From Diospyros lotus (lineage: Eukaryota; Streptophyta; Magnoliopsida; Ericales; Ebenaceae), in the NCBI RefSeq assembly GCF_014633365.1, contig NC_068340.1:17277879-17341878 (forward strand): a stretch of 64,000 nt of DNA, in the 5' to 3' direction. Below the pieces are notes generated by a model. It was not told the DNA's origin and ran no database searches. It saw nothing but the letters and a program-made list of their open reading frames with translations. Of the stretch, positions 45,277 to 56,804 are shown in pieces. How positions within the stretch are numbered: position 1 is the stretch's first letter; the number at the start of each line of letters is the position of its first letter. The translations under genes were made by a program, and so were the position numbers.

Positions 45277-47346
45277 TGCTGCATCGCTCACCCTGCATTT
45301 ATCACTTTTTGTATTTTTCTTTTACTAACTCAGCTTATTTAGCAGTTATTTATGTTCACAGAAAGGATGAGGCATTTAGACTCGCCAGTGCATGAGTGTG
45401 CTTGTAGCAGAAAGTTTATATGTAATTTTTCTGGGCAAGACCGGGTCGATTCACAGGGAGATTACTCATGGAAGGAGATAACCACACCAGCTCTTTTGAT
45501 TAATGAAACAATAAGATGAGATCAAACTAAATGTAATATGACTGCAATCTGGATATAGAGAGGTCTTGGGTCAAGACAGATCTGGTGTCAAACCCAACTG
45601 TTTCACCATATAGCTTTCTTTGATGTAACTAAGAGCTCAAGTAGTTTTAGATCATAACCATTAAATACACTACTGAGATGATGATAACTCTTTGTTCAAA
45701 CAACCTCCATACATGGCATGGAGACTCTATGTCAAGCAGTTATCATAAATCAGTGTATAAGTAATGTTTAGACAAAATAATTACTCAGGGCTTGGGTATG
45801 AGGACGTTTCCAGATCAAGCAATTCCCATACGTGGTATGGAAACTCTAAGTTAGGCGTACGAACCAATCCAAGCCTGAGGTTTTCATTAAAAACATTTCT
45901 CAAACTACTTTTGCTTTGGTTACTTAAACATCTAAGGTTCTGCTATATTGATTCATCAGTGGCTTTGGGCACCATCTTTGCCTTAACCCAAGGATCGAAT
46001 TAGCCACACATCTTCATGGGAAGTGCATGACTAAAGCTAATCTCAACGAATGAATACGAGATTTATGAAGAAAAATAAACTAGAACAAACAATAAGAAAT
46101 AGATAAACTACTGCTGTATTGATTACTGAAATGAACTACAACTTGAAATAGAAAATAAAGTGGACTTGTAATATATCTAGAGCAAAAGCTCAGAGCTAGA
46201 AAAAAAAACAAACAATAATGACTAAAAATGCTACAAGTTTTAAAATACAAACAAGAACTAAAAACAAAGAAAACAGATAGACTAAAAAGACTTGCAACTT
46301 TTCAATGATCTTCATCTTTTTGTGTTTTTCTGAGTATCCTCTGTTCTCACCACCCACTGATTCCAAAGAATGTTGGTTCCTTTTTAAGCTTTTTTCCCAT
46401 GGAAGTAGGGACCACTTGATGAAAAGTTGGTTGAATTTACCTTAGAGCCACCGTGTTTATTTGCGCATGCCAGAGCTTTTTTCGGATCCTCATTCGAATG
46501 TGCTAGCAGGGCTATTCGAATGTATGCTTAGTTTCCCTTGGCCGCTCGGGTCATTCGAATGAATCTTGATCCCATTCGAATGGATTTCACACTTTATTGT
46601 TCCTTGCACGGTGATTTCTTCTGTCATTCGAATGCAATAGTACTTTCATTTGAATGAATTTCTAATTTTCCTCTTGACTTCTTCGTAACATTTGAATGAC
46701 TTGGGAAGTATTCGAATGCTATTATTTTCATCTTAATGCTTTTGGGAGGATATGAATCTTAATTTCTTTAAGTTGCACCTTATTCGAATTACTCAGCCTT
46801 CATTCGAATAAGTTTTCTTTCTTCTTCAATTTCATTCAAATGATTTGGTCTTCATTCGAATGCATCTTCATTACTTCCATACGATGTGTTCATCTGAATG
46901 TATTCTCATTCTCAGCTCATTCGAATGACTTAGTCTTCATTCGAATATAGACAATTTTACCTGGAGTTCTTGATTTTGTTGTTTCTTATCCGAATTGGGC
47001 CGAGCTTATCTGAATATATTCCCGATAGTTTGCATATTCGAATGTTTGAATGATTCATTCGAATGATTGACTAGCTTCCATCCGAATTGTTCCATATTTG
47101 AATATCTTCTGAAGACTCATTCGAATTACTTAGCTTTCATTCGAATGATTTTGACTCTATCAAAACACCTTCATTCCTTGGCTTCTTCTTCCTCTTTAGA
47201 TCATGTCGTTGAAGAGTTAAATCATCCTTTCATCTCTTTTTCTTCCTTTGGGCTGTAACAAGCAATTTTTGATATTTTAAGCCGATTAAATGGATTAGGA
47301 GGTAATAGAAATATAACAAATTTTTGGCATTTTTAAGCATCAATCA
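45277..47346 (-). mobile_element. Athila 5' LTR
   Basis: 2070 bp, near-identical in structure to 26775-28824, with TSD GGGAC on its outer side. The U3 palindrome array is at 46480-47160. Frames here on + (45764-46003, 47067-47258) are LTR sequence. Confidence 0.93.
46480..47160. repeat. Array of TTCGAA palindromes (Athila 5' LTR U3)
   Basis: Matches 27960-28640. Where the two copies differ within the motif, one usually keeps TTCGAA and the other has TTTGAA or TTCAAA. Confidence 0.9.
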
Positions 47347-47570
47347 GGGACACATGACACCATTTGGATGGAAACACATGGAAGTAATGATTATATAGGA
47401 CACATGGCACCATTTGGTTGGAAACACATGGAAGTAATGATTATATGGGACACATGGCATCATTTAAATGGAAACACATGGATAGAAAAGTCTTCTCCAA
47501 GTCTTTACTTAACCTCCTAGTTTGGGACACTTGACACCATTTGGATGGGAACACATGGAAGTAATGATGA
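47347..47570. repeat. ~50-bp tandem repeat in LTR L
   Basis: Four units built on GGACACATGGCACCATTTGG and GGAAACACATGGAAGTAATG. One or two further units lie at 26690-26770 on the other side of the Athila element, so Athila inserted within this array. The TSD GGGAC is itself part of the unit. Confidence 0.8.
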
Positions 47571-49485
47571 GTCCCAAATAATTACGGTGACACATGGCAT
47601 GTTATAATTTATCGGATAATTCTATAAATAAGCTTGAAATCTATCTTCCCAAGCTATTCCAAAATTTTGTGAGCCGAATCCATGCCAGTTTGAGAGAACT
47701 TTTAGAGAGAAATAATATCTTGATTGTGAGGGGGAATTTCTTTAAAAAGAATGAGAGAAAGTCGGTGAAAAACAAGGGAGAAAACGAAAGAGAGGCAAAG
47801 GCTTAATGGAAAACGGACAACTGCCAAAGAACTGTTGTGACAGTCACAAAATTGGAGAGTTAAGTCTGATTTCTTTCCATAATCGTATATAGGACTGAAA
47901 TAGGAGTCCATAGGTTCAAACGGAAGTCGATTCGGAGTTAAAATGAGGGAGATATGACAAAAATACGAAAGGGTGTCGAATCTACCTCCAATGCATGAAA
48001 ATAGGTGCCACCTCTTCTTGGGGCGCGTGGATGCCTCTCTTCCCACGAAATTTTCCACTTTTTCTCCTATTTAAACTCCCTACAACTTTATGTAAGAACA
48101 ATTTAATTTTGGCTTATGAAAACCCATGTTTTCTGCAAAGAAATAAACCCGTTAAGGTGTGAAGGCCTTAAACCTTAGAAAAATCTTGACCAACCAAGTT
48201 GAGGTAAGTACACTATGAACTATTTATGATGTTTAAGCATATTCACGAATCATGTTATGTGGTCCCTCATGTTATGTTTATGTTCAAGCAAGTTTCGGGA
48301 CCGGAGCATGGTAGTGTTACGCACGAGGGTTCGTGCCCCCGTAGTTGGTGGAACCTCTTGTGTCTCCTTATGTTATGTTATGTCATGTCTTGCTTAAATA
48401 CATATGATGGTTCTCTTGTACTTATTGAGACTCGCATAAATCTCATCCCATATTTTTTTCCCCCAGGTGATAGCGAATGAGGAGATTGGAGGACAGACGT
48501 GGAACATGGTGGCTTCTTTAAAAAAAGATTTTCATAAATCTAAAATTAGTCTTTCTTTCCTTTATCGAAACAAGTTTTCAAGGTTAAAATCTAAATGTTA
48601 TGAGAAAGCTTGTTTAAAAGACATTTTTTGTGATTTATGTTACGTTTTCTGTCTTGACAAATTCGGATATCCTTATCGTCCCTTTATGGTTGAAAAACCT
48701 TGCTTCCTTTGACACTAAATCCTAATTTTGTAATCAATTGAAATCATGAGATTATGAGGGTGTTTTTGGAATTTTCATCTAAGATTCTCAAACAAAGTTT
48801 TAAACTTCTTGTATTCTTGATATTTGAAAGCTATATATGTACCTATACCTCTTATTCTTCAAAAAGTATAAGAGTTATATTTAACCCATATATATGTATA
48901 TGTATATATATATATCAAAAGCAAAAAAAATATATGAAGAAATATGACCACCTGCCTTATGTTTTTATTCTCACGCAAGTTAAGGGTGTCACGTGACGTG
49001 TCATTTGTTTTGTATATGCCATACTTATGTTTGTTTCATGCATTCTATAAAACTGTTTTATGTTCCATCACTTAGATGATTCAACATCTAATTTGGGTTC
49101 TACCCCTGAAACATTCAAATATTCCAGACGAGGATCGTAATAGGGATGAGGACGTGATCGGATAAAGTTGAGGAAGTACAAGCGCGCTAGATGCTATTTA
49201 TGTTTTCTTTCAATTATGTAATCCTTATTTTGTTTAGAAGGCGGTTTGTTCAAACGATTGTAATATCTTATGATGTTAGGTTTTGTTATTTTTGTTGCGT
49301 GAGGTTATGCTTTGTTTAGCTTAGATCTGTTGGTTTTAATAATACAAAGTCTAGACTGGGGTTCTGGGATTTTGTTAGCATGTGAAGATTGTTCTTTGGA
49401 AACACTGCGCGTGTATGGATCTTATGTATTGGTGAAAATCCCATAACTCCTTATAATGGCACACCTGGTGAGGCGGGGTGTTACA

Positions 49486-49594
49486 TATATGCCTCCGAAG
49501 TTAAGACACATGGAAAACATTGTGGATGTTGGATAAGCTAGGAGGAAGTTCTAAGTAGTAAGCTAAAGGCCTTATTCATCTTATAATAGGATAG
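49486..49594 (-). pseudogene. pol: Chromovirus G integrase C-terminal fragment
   Basis: The minus strand, from the copy-3 insertion leftward, encodes a decayed IGPYPII..., then a leucine-rich PPSLSNIHNVFHVS-like block, ending at the LTR K insertion. This is the stretch between integrase and the final chromodomain in Tekay/del elements. It continues at 24538. Confidence 0.75.
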
Positions 49595-49599
49595 GGTCC

Positions 49600-50908
49600 T
49601 GATAGAATTGAAACGATATGGCACTCACCAAGAGGGGGGGTGAATTGGTATAATTAAAATTTAAATGTCTTTTGAGAAGCAAAAATACTTTCGTAAGATG
49701 AAGAATAAAGACTTATCAATGAGCAAACAAAGTCAATAGAGCAAGGATGCAAAAATAAAAAAGGAAATGATGAAAACCAGTGAAGACACAGATTTATAGT
49801 GGTTCAGCCTTTCAAGCTTAGTCCACTACCTTAGCTATCCACTAAGGATTTTTAAAATCAATATCACTATCAAACCCCCTACTCAATATGAGCAGGTCCT
49901 TTAGTCCTTGACTAGGCAGTGTACAACCTTCCAATTTAATGGACCCTCTAGCTATTACTAGGACAAATACAAGAGATGAAGTAGAGATTCTAAGAGTACA
50001 ACTCTTAGTTACAAGCTATCTCTCTTTAAATAAATGATCGAGGCTTAAAAGAATAGAACAGTAAGATATCAAAGCCTCTTAAATGGAAATACAGAGAGAA
50101 AAAAATAAACGCTCGATGTAACAGTGAAGGCACGGTTGTTTTTGATATTCAATCAGATTCAGCAGCCTTCAATGCGTCTTCAACCACCTATTTATAGTTG
50201 ATGGTGGGCAAGTTCAAAATTTGGACCGTTGTGGGTGGTTGGGCGAGCATTTAATGTGCCAAAAACTAGCCATTATAAGTTTCTGTGAAACACATAGTCG
50301 ACAGAAAAAATAGGTTAGTCAACTATTTTATCAAATAAAGCTAAGCATAGTCGACAGATAGAAAGTGATAGTCGACTATTTTTTAATACAAAAATTCCAT
50401 AGTCGACAGATACAAGTGTATAGTCGACAGATGTGAAAATGTGAAGAAAATTTTGAATTTACAGAACAAAAATAGTTGACAAATGAAAAAACCATAGTTG
50501 ACTATCCTTACTTGATAGTCGACAGATTAAGAAATAGTCGACAGATGCCTCACATAGTCGACAGATCAAACCAGCATAGTCGACTATCCTTAACAGCATA
50601 GTCGACTATTCTAAAGCATAGTCAACAGAATGAAACACATAGTCGACTATCCTTTTGAAAACATAGAAAACTTTAACAAATCCTCATTTTGATCTTTTTG
50701 AAAGCAAGTTGAGATCTTCAAAAGTTTATTTTGAAACAAATCATTCTCAAAACTTATAGCCATTTATCATTCATATAGATTTTCATATCTTGCTTCCAAA
50801 CTTATATACTTAAAAATTCATTTTCTCATTCATATAATCCTCATAGTATAAATTGATTTTCATATAGTCATTTATCAAAACCATTTCATTACTAAGACTA
50901 AAATATCA
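49600..50908 (-). mobile_element. Solo LTR, GTCGAC-palindrome family, copy 3 (TSD GGTCC)
   Basis: The + strand starts TGATAGAATTG and ends AAAATATCA, with a perfect TSD GGTCC at 49595-49599 and 50909-50913. It is 1309 bp in reverse orientation (minus-strand TATA at ~50196 down to 50189). In 50280-50660 I count 11 exact GTCGAC and four CpG-decayed versions. It is inserted in G within the codons for the IGPYP block. No coding. Confidence 0.88.
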
Positions 50909-50913
50909 GGTCC

Positions 50914-51548
50914 TATATACTATGGTTTCAATTTACCTTTCTTTCTCGCTTGCGTTGCTAAATGTTGAGAAGATACTTTCAAATATACCTGATCTCCTAC
51001 CTCAAACACCAAATCTTATCTTATCTTATCTACATATGACTTCTATCGCCTTTGCGCAACTCAGATCTTTTCCTGAATTAGCCATATCTTTTATGTGGTT
51101 TGCTATACAAGCTCGGGTCCCAATATTTTCCTTTCTCTTACTTTAGTCCAACAGATAAGTGATCGACACTTTCTCCCATGCAAAGCCTCGTAAGGTTCCA
51201 TCCCAATGCTACCATGGTAACTGTTATTGTACGCAAATTCCACCAATGACAGGTGTTCTTCCCAACTACTTTCAAAATTCAAGGCATAGGATCTCAACAT
51301 ATCTTCAAGTGTTTGTATGGTCCTTTCAGATTGCCCATCGATTTACGGGTGATAGGCTGTACTAAGTTTCAATTGTGTCCCCATGCATTCCTGTAAGCTT
51401 CCCCAAAATCTCGAGGTGAACCTCAAATGGTCAGAGACTATGCTTACTAGTGCCATGGAGTTTGACTATTTCTCCAATGTATTGTTCTGCAAACTTTCGT
51501 ATCGTCTTATCCATTTGCGTAGGTAAGAAGTGTGCTGACTTTGTCTAT
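50914..51548 (-). pseudogene. pol: Chromovirus G integrase, catalytic core second half and C-terminal domain
   Basis: The minus strand reads TKSAHFLPTQMDKTIRKFAE and [16 protein letters not shown], skips a damaged stretch, then MLRSYALNFESSWEEHLSLV, EFAYNNSYHGSIGMEPYEAL, HGRKCRSLICW and a C-terminal VGDQVYLKVS-like block. The conserved FAYNNSYHxSIGM is diagnostic of chromovirus integrase. The upstream half is at 61266-61530, split by LTR A (TSD CTATC) and LTR D (TSD CAAAT). Stops at ~51300 and elsewhere. Confidence 0.88.
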
Positions 51549-54500
51549 CTATCTGTAACACCTAGTGTTTCTGGTGTTAGGAGAATGGGAAAGGAAGTGA
51601 GTAACTTCCAAAAATGCCCTTGAGAAGGTGTTGGATCCTTGAGAATGAGGGTGCCCTATGAGAGGGGCCTTTTGGTAATTTGGATTGTGAAGTCCAATAA
51701 AGAGTAATTTGGTAAATTGAAAATAATTCCTAAGTGGAATTAAGCATGGAAGTGAATTAATTTTCCCATTTTGCATTTATGTGGAGATAAATGGGATTAA
51801 TAATACGCAAAGGGCATTTTAGTAATTTGAAGTGAAATTCCATAAAGGAATTTAATTATGAAAAATTGGAAAAATGGTGAATATTCAATTATGTGAGGAA
51901 ATAATTGATTTCTCCCTAAATTGGTGAATCAATGTGGTAATGCCACATGGATGGTTGAGATGGAAGCTTGGAAGCCAAGTATAGTATTTTAGAGTGACAC
52001 ATGGTAATATGTGGTTCAAGTAAAATGGAGAGAATTAAATAAATGCAAAAGAAATGATATTTAGTCTTTCAAGCATTTAATGAGAGGCATGATTATGGTG
52101 AATTAAAGAAAATCAAAATGAAATGAAAATTTGTCACCATTAATGCCTTGGAAAATATGGGGATTTAATTAAATGTGAAAGGAAATGGAAATTCAAGGTG
52201 ATCCAAGGGTTGAGGATTATTCTTGAAAATGGGAAGTGATCTAAGGGATGAGATAAAATCCTTCGAGTTGGCATGGATTGCCAACTCATTTAATAAATCT
52301 TTTTAAAGTTGATTTTGGATGGTGGAGATCATAGGTTAAGAAGATGGAAGGCTAGGATTAAATCCTAGCTAAGCACATGGCTTGTGCTTTCTTTGGATAG
52401 TTGAGATCTAACCTTGTAAAGTGAGATATAATCTAATGGTGGATATTTCACAAGATTAAGTGGCATGGATTAAGCTATTTGTGTGGTTGAGATTTATTAT
52501 CACCAAATAAATCCAGTGGCTAGGATTTATTCTTGAAGGATTGGGTGCTAGTATAAATAGACTAGTATATGGAAACCCTAATCTTTTTGGCAAAGTTAGT
52601 GAGAGAAATGGAAGAAGTTTCCCATTTTGTGGAGAGGACGAAGAAGAATGGAGAAAGGAGTAATGTCTTCCAAGGAGGAAAATGGAGAATAAGGTAAGTA
52701 TTCTTCCTTCGGGAGTATGTATGTAATACCCCGTTTCGGCATAAGGTTGCCACGCAAGTTAGATAAGTTTAAAATACCAAAAAATTGGCTTGATAGTAGT
52801 TATAAGTACCGAATCGACTGTAGGGAATGCCTCAGAGTGATACTGTCAAAGGAAAATGACATGGTCTCAACGAGCGTTTTGAGATAGGATTTATGGTATC
52901 GAAAGAAATTGAATCGGGAACGGTTTTTAGTATAGCTAAAATGCAGCTGCCATTTAGGCTATATAACCGAATCGTTGTAGGAGGCTCCCGAAAAATCAAC
53001 AGAACCCTAGGGGGACTCCGATTTTTCATAATGAGCAACCCTTCAGTGGTTTCGAGATGAAACGATAGCCCGGTAAGGATATTGAGATGAAATTGTCTTT
53101 ATCGAGTAATCTTGAATTATTAATTATGCATTTTCGGTATTGGGATGCAAATTAATTTGAGGTTTAAGGGCGTAATTGCAATTAAAGAATTACCCAAATG
53201 AATTAGAGATGAAATTTGAGATTTAAATGTGTAATTTTTCTATTATGATAATGTAATATATAATTATATATATATAGACATATGTGTGTGCACATGAGTG
53301 GCTATGGTCAGCTTCTATGAAGCTTTAATGGCCGAGATTTCGGCTGCAAAATGGGGAGATTGTGGCAGCATGAATTGAGGAAAGAAATCTATAAGAGGTA
53401 TGGAGTAGGTAGCATCTGAAGATTTGAGGGATTTAGTAATTAATATGATGTAAAATATATATATATATGCATTTCGTGGAAAGCAAGCAGCAGCTTGCCT
53501 ATAAATTAGAGGATTTGGCCGATTGGGAGAAGCATCAAGAGGAAAACGAGAGAGAGAGAGAGAAAGAGAGAGGGAGACAGATCAGAGCGTGTGGGAGATG
53601 GCTTGTAGGTGCTCATTGTAGCTCCAAACGGCCATGGCCGCAAGCTCGAGCTGAGCAGAGGAGGCCGGCAGGTTGAACAGCGATGGCAGGCTGCGCGCTG
53701 GCTGGAGGCAACCTCGAGATCGATCGGAGGCAGCCAAAATGAGCCGCAACTGCAAGTCAGAAATGGCCGAAGCCAGGCCAGCAGTTGGGCGCGGCAGCAA
53801 GCGATGTAGGGGAGGCCGATCACGGCGAGGAGGCGACGCGAGCGAGTGACAGCAGCCGTTTAAGCAATCGACGAGGCCAACGGAGGCCGTAGGGAGGCAG
53901 ATGGCGAAGCCAGCAACTTCCATAGCAGCTGACAACAACAACAGGCCGCGATAGGGGGTTTGCGAGAGCGGCGAGCGGAGGCGACGCGAACAGTGATGTC
54001 AGTCGATGGTGGCTAAGCTGGGAGCAGCGACGGTGGAAGCGGGGCAGGCGGCCGGCGGAGGGCCAAGCGATGACGGCCGCAAGCTGGTGCGTGGGAGTTG
54101 CAGGTCGCGCGGGGAAGAAGAAGAAGAGGAGGAAGAAAAGAAAAGAAAAGAAAAAGAAAAGAAATGAAGAAAAAAAAAGAAAAAAGGGAAAAGAAAATGG
54201 AAAAAATTGAAAAAAATCCTGAAATATAGGATTTGGAGATTTATTAGTATTCCGAAGATTTGGGCGACAAAATTGTCTGGGCACGTATTTCGAGAATATG
54301 ACACGCATATCGATGAAGTTTGAAGAGCTAAATCAAGGTGAGTAAAATCCCCTAGAAAATTTCAAAAATTCAGGAATATTATTTTATGAATTTTCATAGT
54401 AAAATATTCGATGAAATAATTGAGAAATATTTAGTTTGGATTTATTGAGAAAAAATAGGAAGAAATAAAGAGAAAAATAAATAAAATGCAAGAAATTATG

Positions 54501-54838
54501 GAAAAATAGGTTTTAATACTTATTTAAATAATTATGGTGATTAGGATGCTTTGAGGCTTAAGTTGAAGTAACTTATGCGAATTTTGAGGTTGGCACGCAA
54601 ATCAAGCCAGGGCACGAATATCGAGGTAAGTGGTACTTCCCAACTGGACTTAGTTTTATAGAAAATGCTTGGTTTGTAAGTGATTTATGCTTAAAAACCC
54701 GATCCTCAAGAATGCTACCATATTGACATGCTTTGATATGGATCCATCACGTAGACTACATACATGACTTGCTATGAAATGCATATGTACACGTTGATAT
54801 CATTGATCACGCGCATTGTGGCCGTAAGGAGTACGAAC

Positions 54839-56804
54839 TGTTAGTGTAGGTGCTCTAGACCCAATCAGATTGGGCATGTTGTACACTGATAATTGTAATT
54901 ATTTGAATAAGGAGTCGTTCAAATTCACAAGAAGTCATTCTATTAGTTTCTTGTTATTATTGTAATAACCAAAGGAAACTAGATAGAAGTCCATATGATG
55001 TATACTGTGATTAATCTATAAAGATGTGAGATGATGCATCACAGTTTCTAGACATCATTAAATGTCCCAAGTCGTAGCAATGTCAAGAATGGACATTGAC
55101 AATTGCGGTAAGACTTGTATGTGCTATGTTTTTGCTATGTGATAGCAATGGGGGTCTCAAACCCATAAGCATGGGGATGCCTAGACAAGTACATAGGTGA
55201 CCAATGTTGGAGAACGTGTCACTGGACATGACTCGCCATGAGAATCCATTTTGGTTATATGTTGATGGAATTCTCATACGAGATGGGTGTAACTAATCCT
55301 TGGACCTGAGGTTATCACGATCATCTCATAAGAAGACTAATATGCTTTGACATCGTTTCGATGGGCCTAGACAAAGGCTGCACGTGGGTGATCGTTGGGT
55401 ATATCGTGAGGCTTATGGAAATGGGTGTATAACTAAGATGGGACTCGTCTATCCCTTGATAGAGGATGATGTATCTAAGGCGTCTTCGGTGGATATTCAC
55501 TTTAAATCCATGGCCATGGTGAAAGAGATCAATAAAGAGTTATTGATTTACTTTCTAATTAACTGAAGATATCCAGAAGACCGAAAAAAACTGAGGATGT
55601 GATCATTATCAAGTAACACATCGCCATACTTGAGATCACATAAGATACATTGACGAGAGGATCTAATTACACGGTAACCATGCTCATGAAAGGTTATTTG
55701 CGGATTATGAATCCTTCTGAATCCTTCTGAATAATTGGGTAGGCATGATGCCTTGCTAGAGGCCAATCTTGTCTTATGTGTTTGTACCAACACATTGCCA
55801 ACATATTTGGAAGCCTAATGAGTCATACGCAATAGGCACGGTTCCTGGCTTAAACCATGAGAGTGGACATATGGTTAAGTGGGACACTTCGGCAAGAAGT
55901 TTTGCCGTCGTAGGTTCTCACGGAAAAAGAACAAATAGACGTAATGACGTTGATATGGTGAGAGGTCGTCATAACGGAAAGAGTTTCCTAAAATGGAAAT
56001 TAATTAAATTAGGAAGGAGTTTCTAATTTAATAATTTTCTATTTGTTGGAGTGGAAAATAGGAAATAAAATATATTTGGGCTTAAGTTAATATTTGGACT
56101 AAATTAGATTTGGGCCAAATATTAAATTAAATATTATATTTGGACTAAATTGGATTTGGGCCAAATATTAAAATAAATATTATATTTGGACCAAATTAGA
56201 TTTTGGCCAAATATTAAATAAAATATATTTGGCATTGAATTAGATTTGGGTCATAATATTTTATTTAACCTATAAAAGGATTGGGCCATTTAATTATATT
56301 TCTAGTTGGACTAGAATAAGCCCACTTAAGATTCTAATTAAATTAGAATTAATGGGCTAACCCAATCCATTAGGGTTTTAGAAACCCTAAGATATTTCCT
56401 TATAAATATCACTTTATGGGTTGCCCAAAATCTAGGGGTTTTTTTTGGTGTCGTTTTTCAAGAGTTGAAAAATACATTGCCGTTCACTCTTCCCCGTTTC
56501 TTTTTGGCATCAATACGAAACGAGGGCATTCTTTTTCCGTCCATACACAAGCCGCACAAAGGAGAAGGAGCTAGCACTCTTATTCCGCTCTCCTTGCCAA
56601 CGGACGCGTGCCGCGTATCACGAGTTAGAGGCCGGACGCTTGGACAGCTCGAATCCGCGAACGACTCGATAATCTAAAGGTTAGATTTATTTATTTGTAT
56701 GTGAATGATTTGATTTTGACGTTGATTCAATCGCCGGGATCGGGGTAACTTCAAAAATATTTGAACTATGTTGTTTACCCCGTAACGATCTTGCTTTACT
56801 TTCA
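54839..56804 (+). mobile_element. Ty1/copia solo LTR C (TSD CGAAC)
   Basis: It starts TGTTAGTGTAGGTGC and ends TTACTTTCA. A perfect TSD CGAAC lies at 54834-54838 and 56805-56809. It is 1966 bp. Its start matches the reverse complement of 1-93. It has AAATATT-rich tandem-like segments (56085-56250: repeated ATTTGGACTAAATTGGATTTG words), a possible TATA at ~56400 (TTATAAATATC), and a leader to 56804. The minus-strand frames near 56674-56928 are not genes. This is the innermost layer of the A/B/C nest. Confidence 0.88.
56085..56255. repeat. ~60-bp imperfect tandem repeat in copia LTR C
   Basis: Three to four copies of TTTGGACTAAATTAGATTTGGGCCAAATATTAAAT-type sequence (motif at 56090-56125 and following), inside the LTR upstream of the probable TATA. 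Confidence 0.7.

Larger units (their letters stand above)
26775..47346 (-). mobile_element. Athila-type LTR retrotransposon, structurally complete (TSD GGGAC)
   Basis: This is the only complete element in the window. It has two LTRs (26775-28824 and 45277-47346), both TGCTGCATCGCTCACC...GCATCAATCA, and a perfect TSD GGGAC at 26770-26774 and 47347-47351. The Asp-type PBS lies at 45254-45271 and the G-rich PPT at 28825. Order on the minus strand is gag, protease, RT, RNase H, integrase, a ~1.5-kb palindrome-rich spacer, a 3' ORF of the Athila kind, then untranslated sequence. Length is 20.6 kb, of which 6.2 kb is a CACTA-like insertion in the protease. Frames carry several stops, so it is not expected to be autonomous. 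A hand comparison of the first ~600 bp of the LTRs gives ~24 differences (~4%), so it is moderately old. Confidence 0.93.
26352..48993 (+). mobile_element. Gypsy-type solo LTR L (TSD TGACA/TGACG), containing Athila
   Basis: It starts TGTAACACTCGAG and ends GGGTGTCACG; the last base suggests CA mutated to CG. Flanks TGACA (26347-26351) and TGACG (48994-48998) differ by one CpG-type transition, and LTR K resumes with GTGTCAT as LTR E does. L sequence is 26352-26774 plus 47352-48993, ~2.07 kb. A second LTR-like start (TGTAATATCC) at 26397 leaves open a further, unresolved insertion. Short frames at 48226-48996 are LTR leader sequence. Confidence 0.65.
24539..49485 (+). mobile_element. Gypsy solo LTR K (TSD TATAT), containing L and Athila
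   Basis: It starts TATAATACCC (a G-to-A change from TGTAATACCC) and ends GGCGGGGTGTTACA. A perfect TSD TATAT lies at 24534-24538 and 49486-49490, and the G polyprotein continues across. LTR K sequence is 24539-26351 plus 48999-49485, ~2.3 kb net, similar in size to LTR D. Its 26160-26340 segment (GGGGTC..., GTATGCCAGGGAGATTTCTC) corresponds to ~3690-3870 of LTR E. Frames near 25482 are not genes. Confidence 0.85.

Noticed and set aside
53467..54308. Several 60-160-residue frames on both strands
   Set aside because: They sit in a GC-rich, purine-biased leader of LTR B and overlap on opposite strands with low-complexity content. No recognisable domain.
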